The notes: generated from the sequence alone by a model not told the origin. DNA of 64,000 nucleotides from Sphingomonas sp. 35-24ZXX (GCF_000786215.1 NZ_JROG01000004.1:620001-684000), one strand, 5' to 3'; counted from the stretch's first letter, positions 52,721 through 61,521 are shown. Numbers and translations are program-made.

Positions 52721-52810
52721 CCAACGGATTCATGCGGTTTGGCGCTTGCCGCTAGGGCGCACTGCCCCTATGCGCTAACGCCAGACCTGCATGACCAACA
52801 AGGGGCCGAC

Positions 52811-53137
52811 ATGAACAGTTTCACTGATCGCGAACGCGCGTTCGAAGCCAAGTTTGCAGCCGATGAAGACCTTCAGTTCCGCATCACCGCGCGGCGCAAC
52901 CGCCTGCTCGGCCATTGGGCCGCACAGCAGATGGGGCTGACCCCCGAAGAAACCGAAGCCTATGCCAAGTCGGTCGTTCAGGCCGATTTCGAGGAAGCGG
53001 GCGATGAAGACGTCATCCGCAAACTGCTGGGCGATCTGGTCTCCGCCGGTGTCGATATCGACGAATTGGGTGTTCGAACCGCGCTGGAAGCCAAGATGGC
53101 CGAAGCGCGCCGCCAATATATCGAAGAGGCGAACTGA
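52811..53137 (+). CDS. ATPase zeta subunit (DUF1476, F1-ATPase inhibitor)
   Basis: A 108-residue helical protein of the DUF1476 family. It matches the zeta subunit of alphaproteobacterial F1FO-ATP synthase, which blocks ATP hydrolysis (known from Paracoccus denitrificans). Sequence marks are FTDRERAFEAKFAADEDLQFRITARRN at the N-terminus and the helical C-terminal half ending RRQYIEEAN. The N-terminal stretch is the inhibitory part. ATG 52811 is chosen because it starts the family sequence. The bolA gene follows after 3 bases, so they are an operon. Confidence 0.9.
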   Translation: MNSFTDRERAFEAKFAADEDLQFRITARRNRLLGHWAAQQMGLTPEETEAYAKSVVQADFEEAGDEDVIRKLLGDLVSAGVDIDELGVRTALEAKMAEARRQYIEEAN

Positions 53138-53140
53138 GCC

Positions 53141-53374
53141 ATGCCGATGCATGCCGCCGATATCGAGGCGTTGATCAAGGCGGGCATTCCCGATGCCGAG
53201 GTCACGATCACCGATCTGGCGGGCGATGGCGACCATTATGCGGCGCATGTCGTGGCGGAAAGTTTCCGCTCGCTGTCGCGCGTTGCCCGGCAGCGCGCCG
53301 TCTATGCCGCACTGGGCGGCAGGATGGGCGGAGAACTGCACGCCTTGCAACTGACCACGGCGCTTCCCAGCTAA
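53141..53374 (+). CDS. BolA-family protein
   Basis: A 77-residue BolA/IbaG protein. The fold signature is [45 protein letters not shown], where the histidine near residue 33 and the downstream region bind Fe-S together with a CGFS glutaredoxin. The C-terminal ALQLTTALP is typical. It lies 3 bases after the ATPase zeta gene and 34 bases before grxD. This adjacency fits the well-known BolA-Grx4 partnership in Fe-S handling. Confidence 0.92.
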   Translation: MPMHAADIEALIKAGIPDAEVTITDLAGDGDHYAAHVVAESFRSLSRVARQRAVYAALGGRMGGELHALQLTTALPS

Positions 53375-53408
53375 TTGGCATGATCTGCATATTCACGGAG
53401 CTGAACCC

Positions 53409-53741
53409 ATGACCGACACCGCACACGCGCGCATCGCCGAAATCGTCAAAGCCAATGACGTCCTGCTGTTCATGAAGGGCACGCCGCTGTTCCCGCAGTG
53501 CGGATTTTCGAGCAAGGCGATCGCCATTCTCGACCATCTGGGCGTCGATTACGAGAGCATCGATGTCCTGCAGGACATGGAAATCCGCCAGGGCATCAAG
53601 GAATTCTCCGACTGGCCGACCATTCCGCAGCTCTATGTGAAGGGCGAATTCATCGGCGGATCGGACATCATGATGGAAATGTTCGAAGCCGGTGAGCTTC
53701 AGACGCTGATGCAGGAAAAGGGTCTCGTTTCGGCGGGCTGA
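53409..53741 (+). CDS. grxD: Monothiol glutaredoxin (Grx4 type)
   Basis: A 110-residue monothiol glutaredoxin. The active site CGFS is at residues 31-34 in [10 protein letters not shown], and the cis-proline and glutathione-binding residues appear in [20 protein letters not shown]. It carries a [2Fe-2S] cluster bridged by two glutathiones and passes it to targets with BolA. A GGAG ribosome site lies before the ATG. A strong terminator follows. Confidence 0.95.
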   Translation: MTDTAHARIAEIVKANDVLLFMKGTPLFPQCGFSSKAIAILDHLGVDYESIDVLQDMEIRQGIKEFSDWPTIPQLYVKGEFIGGSDIMMEMFEAGELQTLMQEKGLVSAG

Positions 53742-53764
53742 GGCTTTTCGGATCACTCTTTAGG

Positions 53765-53796
53765 CGGCACCCTTGCGCAGGCGGGGGTGCCGTTTT
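53765..53796 (+). terminator. Rho-independent terminator after grxD
   Basis: CGGCACCC (53765-53772) pairs with GGGTGCCG (53785-53792) over 8 bases around a 12-base loop, followed by TTTT. It ends the zeta-bolA-grxD operon 23 bases past the grxD stop, before the converging rarD. Confidence 0.8.
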
Positions 53797-53855
53797 GCTG
53801 TGTATCGCCTGCGCGGCAGCGGCCTTGTGCGCGCGCGAAGACGCGGGGCCCGGTA

Positions 53856-54764
53856 TCAGGCCGTCCGCTGCGCCAGCCGCGCTGCCCTTGATCGCCGCAC
53901 CCCATCCAGGCAGAAGACCACCACGGCGCTCCAGATCAGCGCGAAGCAGATCGCATGGGCGCGGGTAAAGGGCTCGTCATATACGAAAACGCCCAGCACG
54001 AACTGGATGGTGGGGCCAATGAACTGGATGAACCCCAGGGTCGACAGCGGCATCTTGCGCGCCGCGCTGGCAAACAGCAGCAACGGGACCGTGGTCATCA
54101 CGCCGCCGGCGACCAGGAATGCATCGGTATAGCCTGAATGGCCGAAGCCCGGTGTCGGGTCGTACAGCGCCGCCCAGATCGCATAGCCCATCGCAACGGG
54201 CAGCATCAGCGCGGTTTCGCAGGCAAGACCGGGCAAGGAGCCGACCGGGGCCATCTTGCGGACCATGCCGTACAGCCCGAATGACAGCGCCAGCGACAGG
54301 CTGATCCAGATCGAGGCCAGCGACTCGCTGGCCAGCACCAGCACGCCGGCTGCCGCCAGCGCGATCGCGATCAACTGTGTCCGGTTCATCCGCTCGCTGA
54401 AGAAGACCACGCCCAGCGCGACATTGACCAGCGGGTTGATGTAATAGCCCAGGCTGCCCGCGAGGATATGCTGGTTGGTAATCGCCCAGATGTAGATCAG
54501 CCAGTTGGCGGCGATCAATGTCGTGCTGGCGAGCATGAAGCGCCGGGTGCGCGGATCGGTGATCGCGGTCCGGAATTCGCCGAGGCTCTTGCGGGCCCAC
54601 AGGATCGCCAGCACCAGCAGCACCGACCACATCACGCGGTGCGCGACGATTTCCGCCGGGGATATGCCCTGCAACTGTTTGAAGAACAGCGGCATGAAGC
54701 CCCAGATGGTATAGGCGCCCACCGCTTCGGGCAGGCCCTTCAGTCGCTGTGTCTCACCGCTCAT
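53856..54764 (-). CDS. rarD: RarD-family drug/metabolite transporter
   Basis: A 302-residue membrane protein with about ten hydrophobic helices and the EamA signature. The start GLPEAVGAYTIWGFMPLFFKQLQ and the SPAEIVAHRVMWSVLL segment match RarD (chloramphenicol-sensitive protein family). It exports or imports small metabolites; the substrate is unknown. It follows a small membrane gene by 9 bases on the same strand and converges on grxD. Confidence 0.92.
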   Translation of the reverse strand: MSGETQRLKGLPEAVGAYTIWGFMPLFFKQLQGISPAEIVAHRVMWSVLLVLAILWARKSLGEFRTAITDPRTRRFMLASTTLIAANWLIYIWAITNQHILAGSLGYYINPLVNVALGVVFFSERMNRTQLIAIALAAAGVLVLASESLASIWISLSLALSFGLYGMVRKMAPVGSLPGLACETALMLPVAMGYAIWAALYDPTPGFGHSGYTDAFLVAGGVMTTVPLLLFASAARKMPLSTLGFIQFIGPTIQFVLGVFVYDEPFTRAHAICFALIWSAVVVFCLDGVRRSRAARLAQRTA

Positions 54765-54773
54765 CGCGGCCGG

Positions 54774-54995
54774 TTAAAGGATGCCGCCGCCCAGCGATAG
54801 CCGAATAATGCAGACCACCAGCACCACCAGGCACAAATTGCGGCCTGTGTTGCTGCTCGACAGAAAGCCCAGCAGCACGCCCACCAGCGCGATCGGAACG
54901 ATCAGCCAGTTGAGCGCGCCCAGCAGCGGGATGAAGGCGGGGATGGCGAGCAGCAGCGCGACGATCCCGATGAGGATGGAAAGAATGTTCAGCAT
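54774..54995 (-). CDS. Small two-helix membrane protein
   Basis: A 73-residue protein that is almost wholly hydrophobic, with two or three segments (LNILSILIGIVALLLAIPAF; LIVPIALVGVLLGFL; LCLVVLVVCIIRLSLG). No family is recognised. The ATG at 54995 starts the hydrophobic part; an upstream in-frame ATG at 55040 adds a non-membrane piece without a ribosome site. It is 9 bases before rarD and likely shares its transcript. Confidence 0.65.
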   Translation of the reverse strand: MLNILSILIGIVALLLAIPAFIPLLGALNWLIVPIALVGVLLGFLSSSNTGRNLCLVVLVVCIIRLSLGGGIL

Positions 54996-55146
54996 GTGTC
55001 TTATATGGATAAGACAGCTTCCGGTTGCAAGCGATTTCACGGTTCATCGCGCGCCAGGCTCGGCTGGACCCCATAAGGGGCGGATTCGGCATCGTTGTAC
55101 TCTGTTCATGAAACCGGGGGCGGGGATGAATGTTGTTAGCATTGAG

Positions 55147-55163
55147 CCGGGCCAAACGCCCGG
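55147..55163 (+). promoter_or_regulatory. 5'-UTR hairpin before the glycine-zipper gene
   Basis: CCGGGC-5-GCCCGG forms a compact GC hairpin 8 bases before the GTGGAGA ribosome-site region of the 55186 gene. It could stabilise the mRNA 5' end or modulate translation. Confidence 0.35.
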
Positions 55164-55185
55164 AGCAATTAGTGGAGATACCATC

Positions 55186-55569
55186 ATGTTGACCCTTGCC
55201 CTTGCCAGCGCCGCTGCTTTTCTGAACCCGGCCCCCTCGGCCCCGGCGGCCCTTCCCGTTTCGACCAACTTCTATTCGCAGGACGTCGCGCAGTTCGACC
55301 GCGGCGAACGCCGTGCCTATCGTGAAGGCCGCCGCGACGCCCGTCGTCAGGCACGCTACGAAGGCCGCTACTGGCGCGGTGACGATGGCCGCTATCGCTG
55401 CAAGCGCAGCAACGGTACCACCGGCCTTCTGGTTGGCGCTGGCGTCGGCGCGCTGCTCGGCAACGAGATCGCAGGTCGCGGCGACAAGACGCTCGGTGCG
55501 GTTGTCGGTGGCCTCGGCGGTGCAGCCGCTGGCCGTGCGATCGATCGCAGCCGGGTCAGCTGCCGCTAA
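55186..55569 (+). CDS. Glycine-zipper outer-membrane/periplasmic protein
   Basis: A 127-residue exported protein. The signal MLTLALASAAAFLNPAPSA is followed by a charged arginine-rich region (RGERRAYREGRRDARRQARYEGRYWRGDDGRYRCKR) and then a glycine-zipper membrane segment (GLLVGAGVGALLGNEIAG, GAVVGGLGGAAAGRAID). Proteins with this order are common in sphingomonads; their role is not known. ATG 55186 follows a GTGGAGA ribosome site. The gene has its own terminator. Confidence 0.82.
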   Translation: MLTLALASAAAFLNPAPSAPAALPVSTNFYSQDVAQFDRGERRAYREGRRDARRQARYEGRYWRGDDGRYRCKRSNGTTGLLVGAGVGALLGNEIAGRGDKTLGAVVGGLGGAAAGRAIDRSRVSCR

Positions 55570-55611
55570 GGCCTGACCTGCACTCATCAGGCACCTACCC
55601 TGCCCAATGCG

Positions 55612-55646
55612 AAGGGCCTCTTCCGGCAACGGAAGGGGCCCTTTTG
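55612..55646 (+). terminator. Rho-independent terminator after the glycine-zipper gene
   Basis: The left arm AAGGGCCTCTTCCG (55612-55625) pairs with CGGAAGGGGCCCTT (55630-55643) around a GCAA tetraloop with a small internal mismatch, and ends in TTTT. The stem can also serve the converging ferredoxin-like gene. Confidence 0.8.
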
Positions 55647-55658
55647 CTGTGCGTCAGA

Positions 55659-55955
55659 TCAGGTGACGAGGTCTTCGGCCAGCCGATCGATATCGGCATC
55701 GCCGCGCACGATGCGCCAGCTGTCCGGGTGGCGGGTATCGATCAGTACCACGCCCTTCTTGGGGCAGATGTCGACGCACGGCACCTCGATCACTCCCAGC
55801 CGGGCCTTGCGGCCCTTGCCGGCAGGCAGTCGCCGCTTGAGCGCCTTGGCGAGCGAGGGATCACCTTCGGGGCCGAAGCTGGCCTTGGCCCGCTTCTGGC
55901 ATTTCTTGCACACGAGAATGGCATGCGACCAGTTGGCGCGGATTTCGGTTTTCAT
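55659..55955 (-). CDS. Thioredoxin-like [2Fe-2S] ferredoxin domain protein
   Basis: A 98-residue protein with the four-cysteine layout of thioredoxin-fold [2Fe-2S] proteins: CKKC near residue 15 and, further on, PCVDICPKKGVVLI. It could be a small electron carrier. A longer open frame upstream is the shadow of the J-domain gene region, so ATG 55955 is chosen. The J-domain gene ends 29 bases upstream on the same strand. Confidence 0.82.
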   Translation of the reverse strand: MKTEIRANWSHAILVCKKCQKRAKASFGPEGDPSLAKALKRRLPAGKGRKARLGVIEVPCVDICPKKGVVLIDTRHPDSWRIVRGDADIDRLAEDLVT

Positions 55956-55984
55956 GGGGAGCAGATAGGGGCCGGGAGAGGCGA

Positions 55985-56527
55985 TTACACGCCTTTCCAA
56001 GTCTTTCTTTCCTCGGCGCTGCGCAGCACCGCATAAGCCGCCTGGATCGCCTGGAACCTCTGGGCGGCGTCCTTGTCGTTCTGGTTGGTATCGGGATGGT
56101 TGGCCTTTGCGAGGCGGCGATAGGCCTTCTTGATCTCGTCGAACTCGCTGTGTGCGTTGCATTCCAGCACATCGAGCGCGCGCATCTCGTCGCGCGAGCG
56201 GCTGCCGTCGCCCGAACCAGCCCATTCGTTGAACACCGATTCGCGATAGCCCGATGTATCGCGCTTTTCCTCGGCGGCGCGCGCCGCAGCCTCTTCCTTG
56301 TCGAGCCCGGCAAAATAGTCCCAGCCCTGGTTGTATTCGGCGGCGTGCTTCTCGCAGAAATACCAGCGATCCGGGCTGTTGGGCGATTTGGGCGCGGGAC
56401 AGTTGCCTGCCTCGTTGCAGCCATGCCGATCACAGATCCGCACCGCCTGCGCCTCGCGCGAAGACCCATAGCCTCGCCAGCGGGGAAAGCCCCAGTCGGT
56501 GGATCGTCTGCCTGCCATGGGTGGCAT
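55985..56527 (-). CDS. J-domain protein with N-terminal cysteine/histidine motif
   Basis: A 180-residue DnaJ-like co-chaperone. A C-terminal J domain (about residues 117-178) has the HPD triad in KANHPDTNQ and stimulates Hsp70 ATPase activity. The N-terminal part has CDRHGCNEAGNC and, later, FCEKHAAEYN, a Cys/His pattern that may hold zinc; YNQGWDYFAGL follows. This layout is conserved in alphaproteobacteria. It has no export signal. Confidence 0.92.
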   Translation of the reverse strand: MPPMAGRRSTDWGFPRWRGYGSSREAQAVRICDRHGCNEAGNCPAPKSPNSPDRWYFCEKHAAEYNQGWDYFAGLDKEEAAARAAEEKRDTSGYRESVFNEWAGSGDGSRSRDEMRALDVLECNAHSEFDEIKKAYRRLAKANHPDTNQNDKDAAQRFQAIQAAYAVLRSAEERKTWKGV

Positions 56528-56767
56528 TTAGCTACCGTGAGGGCTTACGGCTAGCCCCCTGGTGGTGAAGCGAAGCGCGGAAGGGGTCGTGGTTTCCGCC
56601 CGCCCGTGAACATCGCGGCCTGGCATCCGGGACCTGGCCGGTACGGGTCCTTCATCGCTCCCCCATGTCGTTTGTCGAACGCTAAGGGTCTTGAAAGCAT
56701 TCCGCGGCTATCCATCTCGCGTCTGCAGCATAGATTGCATATCAAGACGTTTCAGGGATTTGTCGTA

Positions 56768-56959
56768 ATGAGCCGCCAGCTGATGTTCTCCGCCATGCTC
56801 TCGATCGCCATGATGGCGACGTTCGTGCTGGGTTCGCAGGCCTATGCCGGCGGCGATGCGGCGCAGGATTTCGCGCAGTGCGATCTTGAGGAACTGGAAC
56901 AGTCGCCCGCCGCCATCGATTATTCGGTGCCGTCGAAGCTGGTGCTCGCCTCGCTCTGA
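56768..56959 (+). CDS. Small secreted protein
   Basis: A 63-residue protein with a signal peptide (MSRQLMFSAMLSIAMMATFVLGSQAYA) and a short acidic mature part (QDFAQCDLEELEQSPAAIDY). A single cysteine remains in the mature part. No family is recognised. An upstream ATG at 56606 in the same frame has no ribosome site and would bury the signal. It lies 47 bases from the rnpB 3' end on the opposite strand. Confidence 0.55.
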   Translation: MSRQLMFSAMLSIAMMATFVLGSQAYAGGDAAQDFAQCDLEELEQSPAAIDYSVPSKLVLASL

Positions 56960-57006
56960 GGGTCGCCCGGGATGCGCGCCGCATCGCGCCATCATTCGCA
57001 AAAATT

Positions 57007-57406
57007 GCCAGAGGGTCTGTAAGCCGGGTTCTGTCCTGACGGTTTCCCGCCATGGGCAGCCATTCCTCTAGGCGGGGCATTGCTGCACCGCTCAAGCAAC
57101 CAACCCGGGCGGCAAGGGGCCGAAACTCCCCTGGGACGCGCCGTTGCAAGCAACAGCCGTATCGCCAAATCCGCCCCTATTCGGTCTTGCTCCGGATGGG
57201 GTTTACCATGCCGCGAACCCTTGCGGGCCGCGCGGTGCGCTCTTACCGCACCCTTTCAATGTTACCGGGCCGAAGCCGTGGGCAACCTGCTTTCTGTTGC
57301 ACTGTCCCTGGGGTCGCCCCCGCCGGGCGTTACCCGGCATCCCTGTTTCGTGGAGCCCGGACTTTCCTCGCGTCATTGCTGACCCGCGGCTGCCCGACCC
57401 TCTGGC
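57007..57406 (-). ncRNA. rnpB: RNase P RNA
   Basis: A roughly 400-base type A RNase P RNA on the minus strand. The 5' end GCCAGAGGGT and 3' end ACCCTCTGGC form a perfect P1 stem. The conserved blocks GAGGAAAGTCCGGGCTCC, ACAGTGCAACAGAAAGC and the late ACAGAACCCGGCTTACA are all present. It is the catalytic RNA that trims tRNA 5' leaders. Ends are set by P1 and may be off by a few bases. Confidence 0.96.
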
Positions 57407-57442
57407 AGCCGAGGCCCTAGCGGCGAAATGCGGTGAGCGCAA

Positions 57443-58129
57443 TCAGCGGTAACGGCCAGCGTCGCGGTCGAGCAGCAGCGAGAACAGGATCGCGCGGCAT
57501 TCGCCATCGATCTCGCCGGTAATCGTGCCGGGGCGCCAGCGCCGCTGGAAAGCGGTGGTGGCGGCGCGGCCATCGGAAATGTCATAGCCGAAGCGTTCGA
57601 GTGCCAGCAGGAACGCGCCGTCGCTCCAATAGGGGTCGACCAGCCGTCCGTCGGGTATTGGCAGCGCCAGCCGCACGCGCGCCAGCCTCTGCCAGTCGAA
57701 CAGCTCGCCCGGGTCCTGCTTGCGCGCGGGCGCGACATCGCTGTGGCCCACGACATTGGCGCGCGGAATGCCGTGCCGCTCGACAATGTCGGCTACCAGC
57801 GGGATCAGCGCCGACATCTGCTCGTCGGGAAAGGGGCGATAGCCGAATTCATGGCCGGGATTGACGATCTCGATGCCGATGCTCGCGCTGTTGACGTCCT
57901 TGATGCCGCGCCAGTGCGCACGGCCCGCATGCCAGGCGCGGTTGGCCTCGTCGACCATGCGGATGATCTGGCCGTCTTCGGTCACGACATAATGTGCAGA
58001 GACCTTGGAGGCGGGGTTGGCCAGCCAGTCGATCGCGGAAGGCGCGTCCTGCATGCCGGTATAATGCAGCACCAGCATGGTGATCGGCAGGGTGCGTTCG
58101 TCGAAATTCGGCGACGGGGTGTCGATCAA
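57443..58129 (-). CDS. N-acetylmuramoyl-L-alanine amidase (AmpD/AmiD-like)
   Basis: A 228-residue Amidase_2 enzyme that cuts the bond between N-acetylmuramic acid and L-alanine in peptidoglycan fragments. Zinc ligands appear in LVLHYTG (H22) and GHSDVAPARKQDPG (His and Asp). The C-terminal 60 residues (DGAFLLALERFGYDISDGRAATTAFQRRW) resemble a small peptidoglycan-binding domain, as in AmiD. There is no signal peptide, so a cytoplasmic recycling role like AmpD is likely. It lies 16 bases after the EamA transporter gene. Confidence 0.9.
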   Translation of the reverse strand: MIDTPSPNFDERTLPITMLVLHYTGMQDAPSAIDWLANPASKVSAHYVVTEDGQIIRMVDEANRAWHAGRAHWRGIKDVNSASIGIEIVNPGHEFGYRPFPDEQMSALIPLVADIVERHGIPRANVVGHSDVAPARKQDPGELFDWQRLARVRLALPIPDGRLVDPYWSDGAFLLALERFGYDISDGRAATTAFQRRWRPGTITGEIDGECRAILFSLLLDRDAGRYR

Positions 58130-58145
58130 GATCCAGTTCCTTCCG

Positions 58146-59102
58146 TCAAGATCTTGTCCCCTCCTTCATCAGCCGTGCCTCGGCCAGCATCCGCGAGCGC
58201 TGCGCGTTGCGGATCGCCACGATAGAGACGCCGAGCAACGCGATCAATCCACCTGCAATCATCAGCGGGGTCAGCGGCGTGCCGAACCACCAGGTGGCAA
58301 AGGCGACCGAGATGACCGGGGTCGGAATGGTGAGCGGGCTGACGGTGGAGACGCTGTGCCGCTGCAGCAGCCACACCATCGCGCCATGGCCGCCGATGCT
58401 GGACCCCAATGCGGCGTAGATCGTCCAGGCATAGGTTTCCATGCTGAGATCCGGCAGCATCGCCATGCCATTGGGCTCCAGCAGCAGCGCAAAGGGCAGG
58501 ATCACCAGCGATCCGATCAGCCCCAGCCAGCCGCTGATGTTGAGCACGCCGATGCCCCCAAGATTTCGCTGGATCAGCGTTGCAATCGCCCAGATCAGCG
58601 ATCCGCAGGCAGAGATGGCGATGGCGGGCAGTTCGCCTGCAACCTTGGGATCGAACACCAGCAGCACGACCCCGAACAGCGCCAGGATAATGCCGATCAA
58701 GCGCGGAATGCCAATTTTTTCCTTGAGGAAGATGACCGCGAGAATCAGCGAGAAGGGAACGCCCAACTGACCGGCAATGGCAAGTGCGCTGATATTGGTG
58801 CTGACCTTGAGCGAAACGCCGACCGCGACATAGAACAAGCCGCCGCTCAGGACCCCGAGCACGGCAATCAGCCGCATGCGGCCCGGCACGATACGCAGGA
58901 ACGGCAGGCAGACGAGTGCGACGATCGCCTGCCGCAGAAACGCCGCAGGCAGCGCGCCGGCGCTGTCGACCGCGGATTTCATCGCGATGATATTGAAGCC
59001 CCAGAGCAGCATCATCGCCACGGCGACCGCCCAGTCGAGACGGCCAAAGCCCCGTTCGGGCACGTCGGTCAAGGACGAATCAGGCTGCATGCCCGCGGAC
59101 AT
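58146..59102 (-). CDS. EamA-family (DMT) transporter
   Basis: A 318-residue membrane protein with ten predicted helices in two EamA repeats. Marks are AVAMMLLWGFNIIAMKSAVD at the start, the LPFSLILAVIFLKEKIGIPR-like motif mid-protein and its repeat SPLTIPTPVISVAFATWWFG in the second half. It moves small metabolites; the substrate is unknown. The ATG at 59102 is assumed; 59090 is also possible. It lies downstream of cheR on the same strand. Confidence 0.9.
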   Translation of the reverse strand: MSAGMQPDSSLTDVPERGFGRLDWAVAVAMMLLWGFNIIAMKSAVDSAGALPAAFLRQAIVALVCLPFLRIVPGRMRLIAVLGVLSGGLFYVAVGVSLKVSTNISALAIAGQLGVPFSLILAVIFLKEKIGIPRLIGIILALFGVVLLVFDPKVAGELPAIAISACGSLIWAIATLIQRNLGGIGVLNISGWLGLIGSLVILPFALLLEPNGMAMLPDLSMETYAWTIYAALGSSIGGHGAMVWLLQRHSVSTVSPLTIPTPVISVAFATWWFGTPLTPLMIAGGLIALLGVSIVAIRNAQRSRMLAEARLMKEGTRS

Positions 59103-59166
59103 ACGGCAAATGCTGCTACAGAACAGCTATTTGCTGCGTCTGCGAACAGATGGCTGGTCAAAATGA

Positions 59167-60036
59167 TCAGGCAAAGGGTGCGGGCAGCGCCGAAAGTCCG
59201 GTGCGGCCCGGCACGGCCTTGCAGTAAAGCCCCCGCATCTCGCGCGTGGCGGAGAACTGATCGGTCTGGCCCAGCACGGATTCGGCGGCACCCAGCATCA
59301 GCAGGCCGTCATCCTCCAGCGAACGTTCCAGCTTGGCATAGGCAATCGCGCGGGTCTCGGGGCCGAAATACATCAGCACGTTGCGGCATAGCACAATGTC
59401 GAACCTGCCGAGGTCGCTGCGCGGCTTCAGGATGTTCTCCTGCTCGAACCGGACCATCTTCTGGATGGCGGGGTCGATCACCCAGTCTTCGCCGTCCTGC
59501 GCAAAATAGCGCAGCATATAGTCGACCGAAAGGCCGCGCTGGATTTCGAACTGGCTGTAGCGCCCGGCCCTGGCCCGCTCGACCACGGACGTCGAAATGT
59601 CGGTGCCGACGATCTCGATCGACCAGCCGGCCCATTTCTCGCGTTCCGTATCGAACAGCATGGCGATCGAATAGGCTTCCTGTCCCGTGGACGAGCCTGC
59701 GCACCAGACGCGCAGCGTCTTGCGCTGGGCGCGTCGCTCGCGCAGCATCGGAAATGCCTCCGATCGCAGGGTCGCAAACAGCGCGGTGTCGCGGAAGAAG
59801 AAGCTCTCGTTGTTGAGCATCGCCTCGAGCGATTCCTGTAGCAGCGGCTCATTGTCCGGATCGGACAGCACAGCCACCAGCGCATCGAGATCGGGTATGG
59901 CATATTGCTTGAGCAGCGGCGCCAGCGCGGTCTGGATGCGCCAATAACGGCTCGGCGCAATCTGCTGGCCGGTCCGGGTTTCCAGCAGTCCCGCCAGAAT
60001 GCGGGTGGCGCTGGCAGCAGGTTGGGAATGGATCAT
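59167..60036 (-). CDS. cheR: Chemotaxis protein methyltransferase CheR
   Basis: A 289-residue methyltransferase that puts methyl groups on glutamates of chemoreceptors using SAM. The N-terminal all-helical domain ends near 90. The SAM site is VWCAGSSTGQEAYSIAML, with VGTDISTSVVERAR and the FDIVLCRNVLMYF motif. Its start overlaps the cheB stop in ATGA. It belongs to the minus-strand cheA-W-Y-B-R operon. Confidence 0.96.
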   Translation of the reverse strand: MIHSQPAASATRILAGLLETRTGQQIAPSRYWRIQTALAPLLKQYAIPDLDALVAVLSDPDNEPLLQESLEAMLNNESFFFRDTALFATLRSEAFPMLRERRAQRKTLRVWCAGSSTGQEAYSIAMLFDTEREKWAGWSIEIVGTDISTSVVERARAGRYSQFEIQRGLSVDYMLRYFAQDGEDWVIDPAIQKMVRFEQENILKPRSDLGRFDIVLCRNVLMYFGPETRAIAYAKLERSLEDDGLLMLGAAESVLGQTDQFSATREMRGLYCKAVPGRTGLSALPAPFA

Positions 60037-61127
60037 GCGTCCTCCAGCCAGCAATCGGCCATGAACCGGGCAATGCCGGCAGGGGGCAGGATTACGCTGG
60101 CCAGCCCCGCGCGGGCGACCGCGCCGGGCATCCCCCAGATGGTGCTGGACTGCATGTCCTGAACGTAAATGGGGGCGCCTTGTGCCGCGAGGCTGTGGGC
60201 GCCGGTGATGCCGTCGCTGCCCATGCCGCTGAGCATGATGCCCGCACCGCTGGCGCCGAAGCATCGGGCAACGGCGTCGAGCATCGGGTCGACCGAAGGC
60301 TTGTAGACGGTGTTCGGCCAGTCGCGCAGCAGCGCCATGCGGACCGTGCCATCGCGGCATTCCAGCCCCAGATGCGCATCGCCGGGCGCGCAATAGATAT
60401 GCCCGCGCTCGAGCGCCCCGCCATGCGTCGCCAGCCGGGCAGGGCGCAGGCCCAGATCGTCGATGTGCCGGGCGAAATGCGGCATGAACTCGGTAGGCAG
60501 GTGCTGCGTGATCAGGATCGGCGCCGATATGCGCGGGTCGAGCGCGGTCAGCAGTTCATGGATCGCAGGAATGCCGCCGGTGGAGGACCCGATCGCGATG
60601 CAGCGCAAGGGGCAGGGTGCGCGGGCAGGGCGGGCCAGCACCACCGGCACCGGCTCGCGGCGCGTCTGGCGGGCCTCGGCCAGCAGCCGCAGGCGGGCAT
60701 GGAAGGCGGTGACGAAATCCTGCGGGTAGAACTGGCGGTCGGGCTTGGCCAGCGTATCGCTGGCCCCCAGAGCCAGCGCCTTGATCTGGACAGGCGCCCC
60801 ATCGCCGCAATGCGACGAGAGCACCAGGACGCGGGCATGGCCACTGGCGGCCAGCAGGTCGGGCAGCGCGTCGAGACCGCTGCGGTCGGGCATTTCGATG
60901 TCGAGGACGATGATGTCGACGGGATGGTCGGCAAGATAGGCCAGCGCTGCTGCGGCGGACGCCATGCTGGCAGCGATTTCGAAGCCGGGCAGGTTTTCGA
61001 CGATCCGCTGGATGATGGAGCGCGCGACAAGGCTGTCGTCGACAATCAGCACCCGGCTGGCCGCGCCAAAGGCTTCAGTCCCCTGCGGGCCTGGCCGGGC
61101 GACGGCGACTTGCCTCGACCCTGTCAT
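60033..61127 (-). CDS. cheB: Chemotaxis response regulator protein-glutamate methylesterase CheB
   Basis: A 364-residue two-domain protein. The receiver domain has the phospho-acceptor D76 in DIIVLDIEMPD. The C-terminal methylesterase has S182 in GSSTGG, H209 in ITQHLP and D305 in GMGSDG. It removes receptor methyl groups, opposing CheR. ATG 61127 follows an AAGAGAG ribosome site. It sits 28 bases after cheY and overlaps cheR. Confidence 0.96.
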   Translation of the reverse strand: MTGSRQVAVARPGPQGTEAFGAASRVLIVDDSLVARSIIQRIVENLPGFEIAASMASAAAALAYLADHPVDIIVLDIEMPDRSGLDALPDLLAASGHARVLVLSSHCGDGAPVQIKALALGASDTLAKPDRQFYPQDFVTAFHARLRLLAEARQTRREPVPVVLARPARAPCPLRCIAIGSSTGGIPAIHELLTALDPRISAPILITQHLPTEFMPHFARHIDDLGLRPARLATHGGALERGHIYCAPGDAHLGLECRDGTVRMALLRDWPNTVYKPSVDPMLDAVARCFGASGAGIMLSGMGSDGITGAHSLAAQGAPIYVQDMQSSTIWGMPGAVARAGLASVILPPAGIARFMADCWLEDA

Positions 61128-61155
61128 GCTCTCTTGATCCTCCCGCCGCTGATGG

Positions 61156-61521
61156 TCAGGCGCAGCCGACAATCTGCAATTTGCTGTGCAGCGTTTCGCG
61201 GTCGAACGGCTTCATCACATATTCGTCGGCACCCGCCTCGATCGCCGCCTGGATATGGCCGCGTCCATTTTCGGTGGTGCAGAAAACGACCTTGGGAACG
61301 GTGCCGCCCTCGATCTGGCGCAGCGCGCAAAGGAATTCCATTCCGCCCATGACCGGCATGTTCCAGTCGAGCAGGACGACATCGGGCATGGCACGGCCGC
61401 ACTGGTCCAGCGCCTCGCTGCCATCGGCAGCTTCGGAGACGGAAAAATCAAGCGTTTCAAGGATGTGCCGCGCAACCTTGCGGATCACCTTGCTGTCGTC
61501 GACAACCAGACACGTTTTCAT
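61156..61521 (-). CDS. cheY: CheY-like single-domain response regulator
   Basis: A 121-residue receiver domain. The acid pocket is in VVDDSKV, the phospho-acceptor is D52 in LLDWNMPVMGG, and the conserved lysine is K104 in YVMKPFD, so it should be phosphorylated by CheA. ATG 61521 is chosen because the receiver starts there; the frame extends upstream without a fold. A 110-base gap separates it from cheW. Confidence 0.94.
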   Translation of the reverse strand: MKTCLVVDDSKVIRKVARHILETLDFSVSEAADGSEALDQCGRAMPDVVLLDWNMPVMGGMEFLCALRQIEGGTVPKVVFCTTENGRGHIQAAIEAGADEYVMKPFDRETLHSKLQIVGCA

